A DNA stretch of 64,000 nt. Source: Alligator mississippiensis (lineage: Eukaryota; Chordata; Crocodylia; Alligatoridae). The notes under the pieces were generated by a model, which made no database searches, was not told the DNA's origin, and was given only the letters and a program-made list of their open reading frames with translations. The translations under genes were made by a program, and so were the position numbers. Shown in pieces: positions 44,801-57,452 of this stretch. Every line of letters starts with the position of its first letter. Within the stretch, counting starts at the first letter, position 1. The stretch is from positions 62,357,444 to 62,421,443 of the forward strand of contig NC_081832.1 in assembly GCF_030867095.1 (NCBI RefSeq). The letters run 5' to 3'.

Positions 44801-46150
44801 ATGCAGGGGTAGATTCACCCTTGGTCTGGTAAGGCAACTGAAGGCAGCTTGAGAGAGGTGTTAAAATACCATTGAATTTACCCTTTATTACAGCTTTGAC
44901 AATCTGGGGAATTTTTCCTTTCTGGTGTACACCTAATGCTTAGATCTCAGCTCAGCTGTTGTAGAGAGTATTTTCAATCAATTCTATAGGACAATGTAAT
45001 TGGGAAATGTATCCATGAGGTACACAGTGTAATACATGAGAGCTAATCTAATCTAGCAGTTATCATCACTTTTGAGGGCAGATGAGATTAGATCAAAAAG
45101 AAAGGTCATAATAACAGAGCTCAATCATCATTGCTGTTTACACACAGTGCTCACTGTTTAATTGCTAGATACTGGAAATACAGGAATAGGAGCTATCATG
45201 AAGTTGATGGGATTGTAAGTATTTAGGCCCATTGCAATTGGATTTCTTATGGAAATACAGGAGTGTTTACAGTTGAATCCACACTTGGCTCTGGACCTGT
45301 ATGTTTTGCATTGAGGGTCATGTACCACCTTTGATCTACAATGAAACTTTCATTAACATTAGTGAGAGCTATGGGGATTTTGCTAATTCCAGTACTTAGA
45401 CTCAATTTGTGACCTCATATAAAACCTGGAAACAATAATAAGAAGCAAAGAGCATAATTGTATTATTTGAAAGTATTTTCATTATTTTTTTCAATAATTT
45501 GAATAGCATTTTTGCTCCAGAAAGTTATTTTGTCCAATCTCATAGACCTCTGTTCAATAATCAGAGGAATACATCTTCTAGATTTATATGCTGAAGTCCA
45601 CACAGGTAATTGCTGGCTTGCAAACTGAGCTCCCTTGATTCAAGTTAGATAAAGGGTCATCGGGGTGTATTTACAAAAATATTAACAATGAGCCACAAAC
45701 AAATCATTGGACAGAAATGTTGCCCGTTGTCTTACCTTGTTAGGAAACCATTTGTAGAGAAGATGATTTTAGCATAAGAACCAAATCCCTGGGTATTTTA
45801 AAATAATGATCAGTCATTAGAAGCAGGAATGAGGGATATGATGTTATTCCTAGCTCTGACCTGACTATTTGGCTGTCAAAAATACTCCAGAGCTTTGCTT
45901 GGTTTCAGTTTCTTGTCTATGATTCATGGTTGCCTGCTACAGCTGGGTTAATCAATACACTGCAGTTTATTTTTAGAGCCAGTAACAGGTTGACCTCAAG
46001 GAAGGAACAAGTTCCTCTTGGTCCCACACTAGCTCTGAGGATGTGTTTGTAGAACTAGGGGTTACACTTCTTCAGCACTATGGCCCCAACCCCACGACAC
46101 TGCCATCCTTGTTTTGCTATTAATAAAGCCCCACATTTTTCAGAAGCGCC
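44801..46150. other. unannotated sequence
   Basis: AT-rich, with no gene or confident repeat in 1.3 kb. Confidence 0.45.
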
Positions 46151-46156
46151 AGTAAT

Positions 46157-46260
46157 TGTGAGTGCATGTCACAATAGTTGGGACATGCACTCACAGTTAG
46201 GGCAACCCAGTAGATACATGCTCCAATGAAAGGAAGCACCTGTGTAATCCCAGCTACTTT
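46157..46260. repeat. unnamed repeat with a 14 bp hairpin (relative at 52.9 kb)
   Basis: TGTGAGTGCATGTC (46157-46170) pairs perfectly with GACATGCACTCACA (46182-46195). After it, GCTCCAATGAAAGGAAGCAC and CTGTGTAATCCCAGCTACTT recur almost unchanged at 52889-52928 (two differences in about 40). The family and limits are unknown. Confidence 0.6.
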
Positions 46261-47775
46261 TGAGATAGTTGTGATCCCATTAATTTTGGGTGCCCAGTTT
46301 TGTACAGCTGGGACCTGATTATCAGAGGTGCTGTACTAAAATGGCAGGGTCCATCTCTCCCACCCATTCTGTAGCTGGGGCAATTTACCACAGGCCACAA
46401 CAGATGGAGGAAGGTTGGGACAACCCAGTAGTGATCTGAATTCAAACATTGGTGTCCTGCCCACTGTCCATCAGTCTTTCCCCATCCTAGGTTCTTCCTT
46501 ATTTTATGTTTATTTTACCAAACCATTTCCTTCTCCCCCAACACCCACCCACCCACCTCTTTTTCTTTATTTAACTGCAGGACATGTAAGATACTGTATT
46601 CTTTCCAAAGTAACCTATTTGCAGTTTCTTCCCTCGACTGCATCAGCTGACATGACACAGCCCCAGAGCGTCATGGCATAAAAGAAGGAAGATTATCACA
46701 CGCTCTCTCTCCCCCTTTGCAGTGTCTCCTGAGCATCTACAGCTACGAGGTTGGCATGTACCACTTTTCAGTTGCTTTTGTCTTTAACCTTTACTGCTTG
46801 CATAGCTGGGACTTGAACAGATCACTGCATCCTTGTGCTAATTACTGTTTAATAATTAGTGCCCATCAAAATCCTGCCTTTCAACTGCCACTCATTTTGT
46901 TCTGGGCTTGCCAAGTAACTTCACCTTTCCCTAGCCACAGCCGCTGCATTTGAGGGTCAATGAGTGAGCATTTCTTAATTTTGCATCCAGTTTATTTGCC
47001 AGCTTGTATTTTAACTCCTTCGTTGGCTTCAGTTTGATTCCTTTTGCTAAGAGATGCAAATAGATTTCAAGGGCATTGTGAAGCAGAGAAGCACAATACT
47101 GGTAAATGGAGTCCTGCAGTTTCTGCTGTTATCTGGATGATCGTAGTTCAAAGCAGTCCGAAGAGGACGGCATTCAGATTGGCCAGTGCCCTGGCAATAG
47201 AGGCTCATTCTAGCTTAACATGTTGTGGTAGGTAGCATAGAGTATCAAAAGCCCAGGAGCTGGAGGGCAGCCTGCTCCCTCTTCCCTGTATTTTAGATGC
47301 ACTGATAAACTGTTTTTGGCACCTACCTTGCAAGGAGAATGATTATTCCCTCACCTCATATTAGATCATGTTTAGCCTGTGCATAAAAATGAGAAGTGCC
47401 AGGATTCAACATTTCATCTGTTCACCCCTGCAATGATGGGGAGTGCCTGTGTAGTTCCCCATATTCCACAGAAACATACTTCATTCAGAGTTGTCCTTGT
47501 CACCCAACCTAGGTGTCCCTAAATGATGATGTGTGACTTTCTCTGGAGTCTGCCCTGCACTGCTGGACTGTGAAACACACCATGCTTCTGCTGAGACTTA
47601 AATGCAGTGGTTCCTGGCTAGAAGGTCTTGCCCCTCCACTCAGGGTCAGACTGATCACTTTTTTCTATAGTAGAGGGCATGGCCTTCTTCCTTAGACCTC
47701 TCAAATGTATTTTAACAACCTTTGCAGCAGCAGGATGTTGGCCATGGTGGTCCCCGTGTATTACCTCTGTGGCAG
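46261..47775. other. unannotated sequence
   Basis: No gene or repeat family recognised in 1.5 kb. Confidence 0.45.
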
Positions 47776-47784
47776 ATTAGGGTG

Positions 47785-47938
47785 TTATGACTTTTGGTTA
47801 TGTCAGGGTTGACTGTGTGGACGCTAGCCAGTGGATTTGTATGGGATGGTATAGATAAGGATGATCCTGCCTCAGGCAGGAGGTTGGACTCGATGACCTC
47901 TGGAGGTCTCTTCCAGCCCCACTTCTCTATGATTCTAG
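47785..47938 (+). mobile_element. CR1 LINE 3' terminus
   Basis: GGATGATCCTGCCTCAGGCA, GGAGGTTGGACTCGATGACC, TCTGGAGGTCTCTTCCAGCC and CTATGATTCTAGGA form a sense-strand CR1 tail ending in the ATGATTCTA-type terminal repeat. The 5' part is missing; its start is approximate. Confidence 0.92.
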
Positions 47939-50900
47939 GACATGATAGCTGGTCTTATCTTGCAGTATACACAAGCAGCAGGAACAGGCTGAGTGAAAGT
48001 TAAATCATTGGCCTGGCTAGATTTTTCCATATATGTGTCAGCTAGCACAGTTGAGGCTGGTGTTTTAACACTATGCTGCACAATGTATGCCGTAGCTACT
48101 TATTAATCAATGCAGATGCCACAGGTCAGGATCTGCTGTTGCTGTGGGGTTTGAGGATATTCCCCCATTAGAGCAGTGCCTGGCAGGGGAGTTTGAACGG
48201 TGCCTGCCCACACAGGCCTTACTCTAAACAGCACAGTCAGCACCTCACTTTTATTGACACTAAAACTCCATACATTCCTCTGTGGGCAAATTAACAAATG
48301 TTTTCCTCTCTCCTTTTCATCCTCCTTCCAATCATTTGTCCCTTCTCTGGAATAACTGCATAGGAACTGGTCACCTGAGGACTTCTTCACAGCTGCACAG
48401 AATTCACAAGAACCCTCGCCCACAGCCAAGTCCTTCCCTGGCCAATGACAAACACATAGGAGGAACTGTAAATAACACTGGTGCTATCAGTTAAGTATAT
48501 CTCTAGAAGCAATAAAAAACACATTCCACCTGAGGAGCAATGCTTTGAAGCTGTTATGACAGCAACCTGAACCAGTCAGACTTGAGCCTGGATTTCCCTG
48601 TTGGCCTGAGAGGTAGCCCTTCCAGTTCAGGACCGAGGCAGCCCTGTATATTAGCAGTGTATGGGGGAGGCTCATACTAAATTGTTGCCTGTGCTGTACC
48701 TGTTCTGTGAATAAAAAGTACTTGGAGATTCACATCTGTCTGTAGAGCCTTTCACCTGCACTTAAAATTATGCAGCTGTTGTACCAAGTGAGAGCTTGCG
48801 GCAGGCTTTACCAAGTGGACTCTAAAAGAGCCTGAAAAGAAAGGCCTGGAAGTGTCTGAGAACCAGTGCTGTTTGAGTACTGCTTAATAACAATGTAAAA
48901 CCAGCAGGTGTTCAATACGGGCCTCAGAATACCTTGCTCCCCTCTTTTCCACCTCCCGGTTTCAACTGTGGGATTTTGTATTTAGTGCTAAACCTATCTA
49001 TAGGCCTTGTTTCCCACTGTTCTGGTTTTGCAGTTGGCTAAGAGTTCAGCCTGAAATGACTCGCGAGCTTCAGATAAAAATCTAACATCCACCACCTATT
49101 TTCTTATTGTTAGTATCCTCCTCGGGATCTGAGCCCCTTGATCTTGGCCCATAATAATACAGTATGCAACATTTTGGGATTTAGGTCACATGGGAACATG
49201 CTTAACTTGACACATGGGACATGGAGGGTTTCTCCCGAGCCTTGAATTACCACTGTAAGCATACCCTGACCTCTTGCTTTGCGTCCACCAACACTTGAAA
49301 ACCAGGCCATGTAACTACCATAGAGTGGCTCGGAGCCTGTGTCCACAGCCCTTTGAGGCTCTTTGTCTCTGATGTGCTTATTGGCACATGTTCATGGCTG
49401 CACTTCTGTAGCTACATTGCCTCCTTCTTGGTGCTGGTGGAGTGAGGGCAAGTGAGGCGGGTGTGCTTCGCAGTGGCATTCCTGGGACCTAACTCCATGG
49501 CCACCTTCACCAGTTTCAAGAATGGGGGTGCTGCATGGCAAAACCCCTGGTAGGGCTGCCAGTCAGAGCAAAAGATTGGGTGGAGAAAGGGCCAGCACCA
49601 TGTAAACAGCAGAGCTCTGATCATACAAAATAATGGTGATAAAGCTGTACCTCAAGATACTCTCTGCCCAGTAGTGATACTGTACTGCCTTAAAGCAGGA
49701 GGATAGATGGGATGCATGCTGCAGCTGCTGAAGGAAGCAGGAAATTATATAGGAGGCCTGTGCCCTGCTATAAATATTGGCAATTGTGAAATCAAGTGCC
49801 CTTTATGCCACACAGACATGATGACTCAGCACATACCTCCTTTCCTCAACTCACTAGGACATCCTTTCTCCTCTGGCATTAGATAACATTAGAGAGAGAG
49901 AGGAAGTGAATCCCTGGCAATCCCAGCCTGTTCTCCGAGAAAGGCATGGATCCCCCCTCACCTGGGCAACAAACGTGTACTTGTCTAATCCTAATCTTTT
50001 CTGCAAGGTTTGTTCTCACATTAGCATCAACAAACAGGCACTGACCTTGCCTGTTGTTGCTTTAAATGCCCTGTTACACTGCAAGCATGGGAATGAGCTA
50101 GTCACATGGAAAGTACTTAGTCTCACATGGACTGTTCATGTGCAAAGAGGAAAAAAAAAACCTACTCTCACAAATACAATAATCTCTGCAGGAATCTCGC
50201 TCTCCCCCTCTCTAGTGATGAAACAGAGGCCAGGTTTTTGCTTTAAGGCAGAATCCTATCACAGTTTCAAGTCATTTAAAAAACACAGGCCAATCAATAC
50301 TTCATGCTTCTTTACAGCTGCAGTATTAACATTGTCACATTGGTATAACTGGCACTGAAAAATCCTTCCTTTCACAGGCAACACTCAGATCAGGGCACAG
50401 GTTACAAGAATTTAGGTAACTAAAGAAAGCTCCGGCAGGAAGCCAGGTCCAGAAAATGGGTAGCACTGTTGTTCCCCCCCCCAAACCCCACCTTGTCTCT
50501 GCAGGGCCAGACTATTGATAGGTTGTTGATACCCCTGGGATTCACAAAAATGCAAGGAAAGGATAGGAGTCTTGGACTCTCCTCCTCTGCTGTGTGCACT
50601 CAGCACAGGCACAAGAGAAAGCAGATCTGATATGTGTGGTTTGTGGCCTCTCCTCCATGTTTCTGCCGGTGGAACAACCAAATAGATGGCAATCGATTCC
50701 CACTACAGCAGGGAATCCTGGGCACTTTGGGAGCTTGGTGAGCACAGGCTGGCTGCCTTTACAGCATGTGCTTAATCAGATGTCCCTCATTTACAAAAAC
50801 CTGTGCTCTTTTATGCATCAAAACTACTGCATTAGCTCGTTGGGCAATTTCTCCAGTGTATGGGGGAAGTCGGGGTATGAGAAAAGCCGATACAGCCTTT

Positions 50901-52070
50901 CTGCAACAATTCCTCCCCTCCAGAAGAAAACAGAGAATAAGCATCATTGCAGAGGCATCACAAGGCACAGGGCAGCAGTGACACATGGAGGCGTGGAGAG
51001 GCAGCAATGACTTCTGGCTGTCACTATGCCACCAGTGTGAGTGGGTGGCTGTGGCAGTTTCAGCTGTCCATCCCCCAAGCTAGTGCCCAGGACAGCTTCT
51101 CTTGTTGTTCTGCCTTAGTTATGCTACTGGAGTCATGCCTGGGGTATGTCAGTGAGGTGGGAGAGGATGTGGCTCTGCCCTGTACTTGAGCTGTTTCTAG
51201 CTCCCCAAAGGTTCCCTACAGCCGCTGCGGCTGAGAGACGAGTTCTAGGTGCTCTAAATTGTGCGGTGAGCTAAACTAGCCTTCAGCAGACCCAGTGGAA
51301 AGGAGGTTCAAAGTCACTTCAGCCCTCCACCTCAATCTCTGTACAATGCTCAGGGAAGCTGCAAGGCTGAACTGGCCTCCCACCAGTTTCTGGATTTGAA
51401 GATTTAACCCTATGCATCACAGAGCAGGCAGCACATGTGGGTGTTTCTGCGGGGTCTCATGCTGCTGCAGAACTGGTGACAGACTAGTTGGGCTATAGGC
51501 TGGGGCGCAGAGCACCACCCCACAGGCACACACAACTGTCAGCTCTGGGCACCTGTGCTGTCTTCTCTCTCAGAGATAAGGCACGAACATCAGTCATTTC
51601 TGTGGAACGTGTTTTGCTGCTGCCTCTGCCTCATTGCTGTTGCCTGTAGGATTCCTGTTAATAATTTCTTTCTCTCTCACTCTCTTTCACCTTTCCCTTG
51701 CCCTGACATTTTCCTATGCTTGTTGCTTTTTGCTGCCTCTGTGTCTGAATTTGGTGTGCAGGGAGGGGTGGGGGGGTGGGGGGGGAATAAGGTATAGTTT
51801 TTGCCAGGTTTCCCTGGACACCTCCTTGGGACACCACTGCCTCCAACTCCCTGAAGGAATGGCTTTCCTGGAAGCGTGTCCTTCCCAAGCCTGTTTGTCA
51901 CAGATATGTAATGGTGCTGCCCTACCTGATGCTGGCATTTGATGAACCATGCTATGCTGCTGTTTAGCACGTAAAGCAATTCAAAGCTTGGGTGCACAAA
52001 AAGCTTTGAGCCCTCCCCCCCTCCCCCAATCCTGCTAATGCCAATTGCCCATTACTCTTAATTTTTCCTG
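47939..52070. other. unannotated sequence
   Basis: Four kilobases with no confident gene or repeat. A 150-aa plus-strand frame (49906-50358) and a 138-aa frame (50594-51010) lack domains. G-rich runs lie at 51757-51786, a C9 run at 50475 and an A10 run at 50151. Confidence 0.45.
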
Positions 52071-52074
52071 TAGT

Positions 52075-52215
52075 GACATAATAAGAGGTTTATATATTAG
52101 GGCTTTATCCTGATCATTAGGGCAATTTCACAGTGGGTCTGTGAAAGCCACAGGATGGACAAGAGAGTTATGCTATTATTAGGTAAAACTGTTCTCCTTT
52201 AGGTTAAATGATGTT
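52075..52215. other. possible conserved non-coding (regulatory) block
   Basis: AATAAGAGGTTTATATATTA, TTATCCTGATCATTAGGGCA and CAGTGGGTCTGTGAAAGCCA form a non-repetitive AT-rich stretch. I list it as a candidate only. Confidence 0.2.
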
Positions 52216-52870
52216 TTGGAGCTGTAGGTCAAGATTTCATCCCACAGTCCATGATCTGCAGCACAGAGCTAAGTAATGCAGTGATCTGAATACATTTCAG
52301 CAGTATGAGAGAGAAAAACTTGGCCCAGATTTTTAATGGCCCAGTAGCAGTAGTTCTAATTATAGCTCTCCTCTTTAAACTATGATACCCAGAATCCTTA
52401 AAAATACATTGGATGTATATGTAGAAGTGGAAGATGAGGTGGGTTGTTGGCAACAAGATGCAAAGGCTGCATGTAGGCCAAAATCTGTGTTTATACAACA
52501 CACAGGAGAGAATACTGAGAATACACAAGGTTCCCGATGTACAAAGTAGCCAACCAAGGCAGAATATTCCCTGTTGGCCTGTGCAGGTGACTGGTATGTT
52601 GGCTGTTCTGCCTAGGACATCTGGGACCTGGAGATAGCCCTGTATGTACCGATCTTGAACAAAAACTTCTATCATTTGTATGCAAATGATATAACAATCA
52701 CAGATACGTTGTGCAAATTGAACTCACCAGATATCACTTCCTGATTCCTAGCTGAGCTGATATAAAATATGGTTGCTTTGACATATTACAACCCATAGAC
52801 AGAGTGTGCAGCATAAGAATGGTGTGCTATCTACACATAAGACACACACATCTTCCTTCACCAGGGGAAT
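52216..52870. other. unannotated sequence
   Basis: A 148-aa minus-strand frame (52229-52675) shows no recognisable domain. No repeat is recognised. Confidence 0.4.
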
Positions 52871-52874
52871 ACAA

Positions 52875-52935
52875 TGCACAGATACCTGCTGCAATGAAAG
52901 GAAGCACCTGTGTGATCCCAGCTACTTTTTACTTG
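52875..52935. repeat. unnamed repeat (relative at 46.2 kb)
   Basis: GCTGCAATGAAAGGAAGCAC and CTGTGTGATCCCAGCTACTT match 46219-46258 nearly base for base. Flanks beyond about 55 bases do not align by eye. Confidence 0.6.
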
Positions 52936-53620
52936 AAATCAGGTTGATATCACATTTGTCATTTAACCTGATTTCTGACCCCCTTGGCCTGATATTTGCT
53001 ATGCCAGAATTCCCAGATGATTTTTGGCTGAGGGGAGAGCACATGGTTTTCTTTACGATTACTATTGAAAGTAATAGGAGGCCATATATGGTTTGCACTG
53101 ATCATAGGCTGCAAAGGGATAGTGTAGTGCCATCCACGTGAACAATACAGCAACGGCTTGTTTGCTGTTAGCCAATCATGACATTTAGCGTCTCCTTGGT
53201 GATTTCCTGGGTTCTGCAGAGTTAGTCTGAGCTAACAAGATGCTGTAGTAGAGCTGGTCAAATTATGTTTTGTAAATAAGTTATCTGATTTAATTTAGTC
53301 CTTATTTCTGCTGGCAAAGCACACTGGACCCCAGCCCCTCTTCCCACAGAGGAGAGAATTCAGGAGAGTTTGCTGAAGGATGTATGCAAACACATTTCAG
53401 CCTGAAAATTGGTTGCCATTTGTCTGCTTCCGACTTTTTGTGGTGCATGGTATTTTGCCAGTCACATGGCATTTGGGCTGCTCCCTGACTGGGCATTTCA
53501 GTATTTTCAACAGGAAAATGCTGCGTAGTCGCAACACATTTTTAAAAGCAGGTTTTTAGCAGATTAAGGATTGGTGCTGAAGTGTCTGAAATGCAGAGAT
53601 TCTGGTAACTGTTTTCATTC
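52936..53620. other. unannotated sequence
   Basis: No gene or repeat family recognised. Confidence 0.45.
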
Positions 53621-53624
53621 TGAT

Positions 53625-53745
53625 TTATACTGCAACGAGCCCAGACAGGGATCAACACCTCCCAGTACTTGGCACTGTGTAAACAGGTAGCACTAAAGAT
53701 AATCTCTTCTCCAGAGGGCTCATCATGTAGGATTTTGATTATATG
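53625..53745 (+). repeat. MIR-related repeat, diverged
   Basis: AGCCCAGACAGGGATCAACA, CAGTACTTGGCACTGTGTAA and AATCTCTTCTCCAGAGGGCT follow the order of the 'tgtgctaggcactgtacaaac..agtctctgccccaaagagct' block, with many changes. Confidence 0.5.
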
Positions 53746-55545
53746 CAACAGATGAATCAGCAGGCAAAAGTAGTGGTGTGGGAGGACAAAGGGAAAGGGA
53801 AAGACAGGTGCTGTGGTGTACATTAGTATTCACAATCATAGTGGTCTCAGGAGCCCCAGCCAACGATCAGCCTGAACTTTTACGAACAAATTGGTGATTG
53901 TCTGACTTTATCAGCAATGAATAATTCAACCTTCCATGATAGAGGCATCAGCTTGCCTGTCTATATTCAAAGCATTGGTGAATCATTCTATTATTTGACA
54001 AGTTCCACACATCTCCGTTATAGAAGTAGGAGAGACTTCCCTGAAGCCAGCAGCCCTTCTGTAGCCAGCAGTTCATCTTGGGAACTATCCAGATGCAAAT
54101 AGCTTTCCTGGGAGCTTCCTCCCTACCCTCCTAACATACCCATCCCTTTTATTCACAAAGCAAGTCACTGTGTGGGCTTCTCAGGATGAACAGTGTTCAG
54201 TTCTGGCAAGATGTGGATCACAGGCTGAGAATCGCTGCCACCACGACAGAGCCCTTGTTGCTGTATTTTTCTGGTACTTTTACTACTGTGCATTAGCTAA
54301 AGGACCTTTTCCCCCAATTCCTTTCCCACTACCTCTAATGGCAAGGGACTCCCCAAATGGCAAGCTCGTTAATTTCCCAATTAATAGTCACACACCTCTT
54401 GTGCCCTGTGTTTGGAAAGGGGATTCATGGAAAGAGCAATTAGCTTGCCCCTGCTGCCATTGGAATCCATGGCAAAGTTCCCACCGAAGTGAACTAAGGA
54501 AGGATTGGGCCTTAATAACTGTTGTGCACATTGCTAGCTATTCAGTGGGGTTTCTACCTTTAACGGAGTGTTCTCGGGCTGTGGTCTGGTCTGATCGTGT
54601 TTATATTAAATCAGCATCCCTCCAAACCCCCCACCCCTCCTCCAAGGAATTTACTCACTCATTAGGCTTTTTGCTTGGAACCATTCAACCTTGCTGCTTT
54701 GATTTTGTAATAGGCCAAACTCCAAGTCCGAGTAGGATAAACAAGATTGCATGGCTAATGATTTGTGAGCTTGGCCTGGACACAATTTACTGCAGAAATT
54801 CCAGCCTGCGAGACTTTGTAACCTGCTAATAAAGCACTTTTGGCAGAAGCTGTGCAAATAGAAAGGACTTCATAGTCCTGGAATCTTGGGTTTATAATAC
54901 TATCTTCAGTCGCAGCAAAGCAGGTTTTCAGTACAGCTGAAACACCCAGGAAGAACAGTTGTAATTGGGCCAGGTTGCCTCTCTCTTTCATTTTAAATTA
55001 GTTAATTATTTAGTTATATTTCATAAGGTAGCCACAGGTACCTTATAAATACAGTATGATCATGTCGCTAGCAAGCATTTTATAGCAGTGTTAGTGAGTA
55101 ATATTGTACTAATCTATGGAGAACCTACAAGTCACATTCACCTCTACCCAGATACAAGTTCAGAGAATGAAGCTTACAGCTCTCTTATTCCATGTTGTGG
55201 TGCTAACCTAGACCTTAGTACGGGCCTACAGCTGCCCACAGTTGCATGTCTGAGTCAGTGGCCCCTGTCAGCCACTGCAGAGATGCAGAAGTCAGCTGCA
55301 GGTTCACATTGGCGAAAGCTGGCTGTCCCTTCTCCCCGCAATGTTCCTTGCAACCTGAATTACTGTAGAACCAGGCAAGAAGCTGGTGAAACCAGTTCTA
55401 GGCCTGGACTACAGGCTAGGTGCGCCTCTGGGTGGGAGTGACTTACTCACACCCAGCTGAGCTGGTGAAGCAGGGCCAAAGGGCAATAATGAATCACACG
55501 GTATGTAAATCATTTATAATAGATATAACATGCCTTCAGAAGGCT
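53746..55545. other. unannotated sequence containing the longest open frame of the window
   Basis: The 219-aa plus-strand frame 54170-54829 has mixed, non-repetitive composition but no domain, signal or repeat that I recognise. It covers an AT-rich stretch and is probably chance. Confidence 0.4.
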
Positions 55546-55549
55546 GGGG

Positions 55550-55660
55550 GTGGCTCTGTCACTCACTGACTTGCCTGTCTATGTGTCTAAGTTCCCCGTC
55601 TGTTGAATGTAGATATTGCTATGTGAATCTGCTTGCAAAGAGCTTTGCGTTTGTAATAAT
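55550..55660 (+). repeat. MIR-like SINE fragment, diverged
   Basis: GCTCTGTCACTCACTGACTT, CTAAGTTCCCCGTCTGTTGA and TTGCAAAGAGCTTTGCG follow MIR order ('ctctgccactgactt..cagtttccccatctgt..gtaaagtgctttg'). Confidence 0.6.
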
Positions 55661-56780
55661 AATAATGCTACAGAGATTTCTCACCAACTTCTCAGGGCTT
55701 CTCAATGGCATTCCCCTTCCTTCCAACCTTTACTTCCAGCTTAACTCACATGGAAGCCAGGACAACTGGGAAGCAGGCAGCTGACTACAGAAAAAAACAA
55801 ACCTCTTTGCTTTGTTTATTTGTGCCCCCAAATTACTGAAAATCTGAAGGCTGGGGTAGAATTATGAAATTTATTTTTAGACTCAGCAATTAAGCTTATG
55901 GATTTGAAGTGGTTGAAAAAAGTCCCTGCTGTCATTCATACAGTCAGTTCACTCCCAGGTTTTAGTTGTGATGATGAGGAAATGTCTGGTTATTTATGTC
56001 TTTGTCAGAATCAGAAACCTCTTCCAAACAGTGCATTAGCTGACACAGGCAGACTGCTGGCTGGACAAACGCTGTTCTGTGTATCGCATTCTAGTAAATA
56101 CCTGCATTTGATTCCAAAGGGCTCCATTGATTAAAACTGGCTCTCACCACAGGCCAAGAGAACAATCGCTACAATAGGACAGTGAGCCATTAAACATTAC
56201 TACACAAAAGTACTGTTGGTTCTTTCATTTTGTTGTTGTTCTTATTGTTTTTGAGATCTGGAAAATTACAGATCAATCATTCCTTAAGCTGCAAATGAAA
56301 GTTTAACTAAGCACTGAGTCCAGCTCTGTTCCTAAATTCATTAGGACTCACTATTAAAAAAGAAATCAGTTGGGACTGCCTAGTGCTTGAATTGTTTTCT
56401 TCTATGGGAATGATTTCTGGTTTGTTTCAGGTGCACTGAAACTGGTAGATGAGATAAGGTGCAGAACCTAAGAGTCCTTGATAGGGCAGTTGCTACAGAA
56501 ATCCTTTTCCAGTGTCTCCCCAACCTGTGGCATGGCTGGCAGTTTGGGCCACTGGGTTTATCTGCAGTCAGACCATATCCCATGGTTTTGGTATAAACAC
56601 AAGTCCATAATAGTTGAGACCATATGTTGGTTTGTAAAATTCAGAGCAAAAATAGAGTAGAGATGTCTGAGCAGAACAGCAGTTGGGCATCTGAGAAAGA
56701 GAGCTGCTGAGAATGCTCATATTACCTTCATGGTGATGTATGTTACTCTGGGAATCAGATGCATGGCACTAGAACAGGCT
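55661..56780. other. unannotated sequence
   Basis: No gene or repeat family recognised. Confidence 0.45.
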
Positions 56781-56784
56781 GATG

Positions 56785-56925
56785 ATCTGGGCCCTCATCC
56801 TGCAATTGTTGGGCAACATGACAACTGGGAACAGATGGAGCACCATGCATGTAATGGGGCTCAGTGCAGTGCAGAGCTCTGCCCATTCCATGTCAGGTGC
56901 AGAATCAGGGCCCTGGATTGCAATT
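56785..56925. repeat. old palindromic amniote repeat ('GGGCCCTCATCCTGCAA' type)
   Basis: CTGGGCCCTCATCCTGCAAT opens the unit, AATGGGGCTCAGTGCAGTGC marks the centre, and GCAGAATCAGGGCCCTGGAT is the complementary close. Confidence 0.55.
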
Positions 56926-57202
56926 CCAGCAGCTGCTTGGAAGTCATGGCAGTAAAAGAGACTGCATGGCCTTGTTGTTGTATTTTGATCATAGTAACTA
57001 AGAACTTCAGAGAGCTCAAAGGGGGAATTTCCTTTCCCATGACACTCCTAATAATGTGTAAGGCATGTATATGATGTCCCATACATTCAGGATGACCATA
57101 TTATGGAATCATTATGGGGAAACCAAGAGGGACCTTGGGGTAGAAAACCACTGGTGGAAGAACTGGCTTTTCCTAGTAGCGTTGGAGTGATGACGAGGAT
57201 GT
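56926..57202. other. unannotated sequence
   Basis: Nothing recognised. Confidence 0.4.
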
Positions 57203-57262
57203 TTTCAAGATTTTATTGGACCAACTGCATGTCTGGGAGATCTTTTAGACAAGCTGGCTTCT
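57203..57262 (-). mobile_element. Penelope-like 3' end fragment, diverged
   Basis: TTTTATTGGACCAACTGCAT then AGATCTTTTAGACAAGCTGG parallels the reverse complement of the 27.55 kb tail (TTTTATTAGACCAACCCAAA ... AAGCAAGCTTTCG). The hammerhead boxes are not recognisable in this copy. Confidence 0.6.
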
Positions 57263-57452
57263 CCCCCAAATATCCTTGCCTTTCTTTGATTTTCATAGTC
57301 AGTCTTGGGCTACAGGATGTATTTTCTGTAGTTCAGCAGCTGCGTGTTACAGTTGGGGACAGAACAAATCCCAAGCCTTGGAAATTAATCCTTCCAATTA
57401 ACAGCAAAGGAATTATTTTTATTGGAATCATGAGATCTGAATCTATCCTTAT

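Noticed and set aside
46222-46258. Alu-like string (GTAATCCCAGCTACTT)
   Set aside because: Only about 17 bases match the Alu consensus, the flanks do not, and all other repeats are sauropsid. Chance or an unrelated family.
49906-50358. 150-aa plus-strand frame
   Set aside because: No recognisable motif, and it crosses an A10 run and AT-rich low-complexity sequence.
54170-54829. Longest open frame (219 aa)
   Set aside because: No domain, signal, repeat or splice context is recognisable. A single chance frame of this size is expected in 64 kb of six-frame sequence of this kind.
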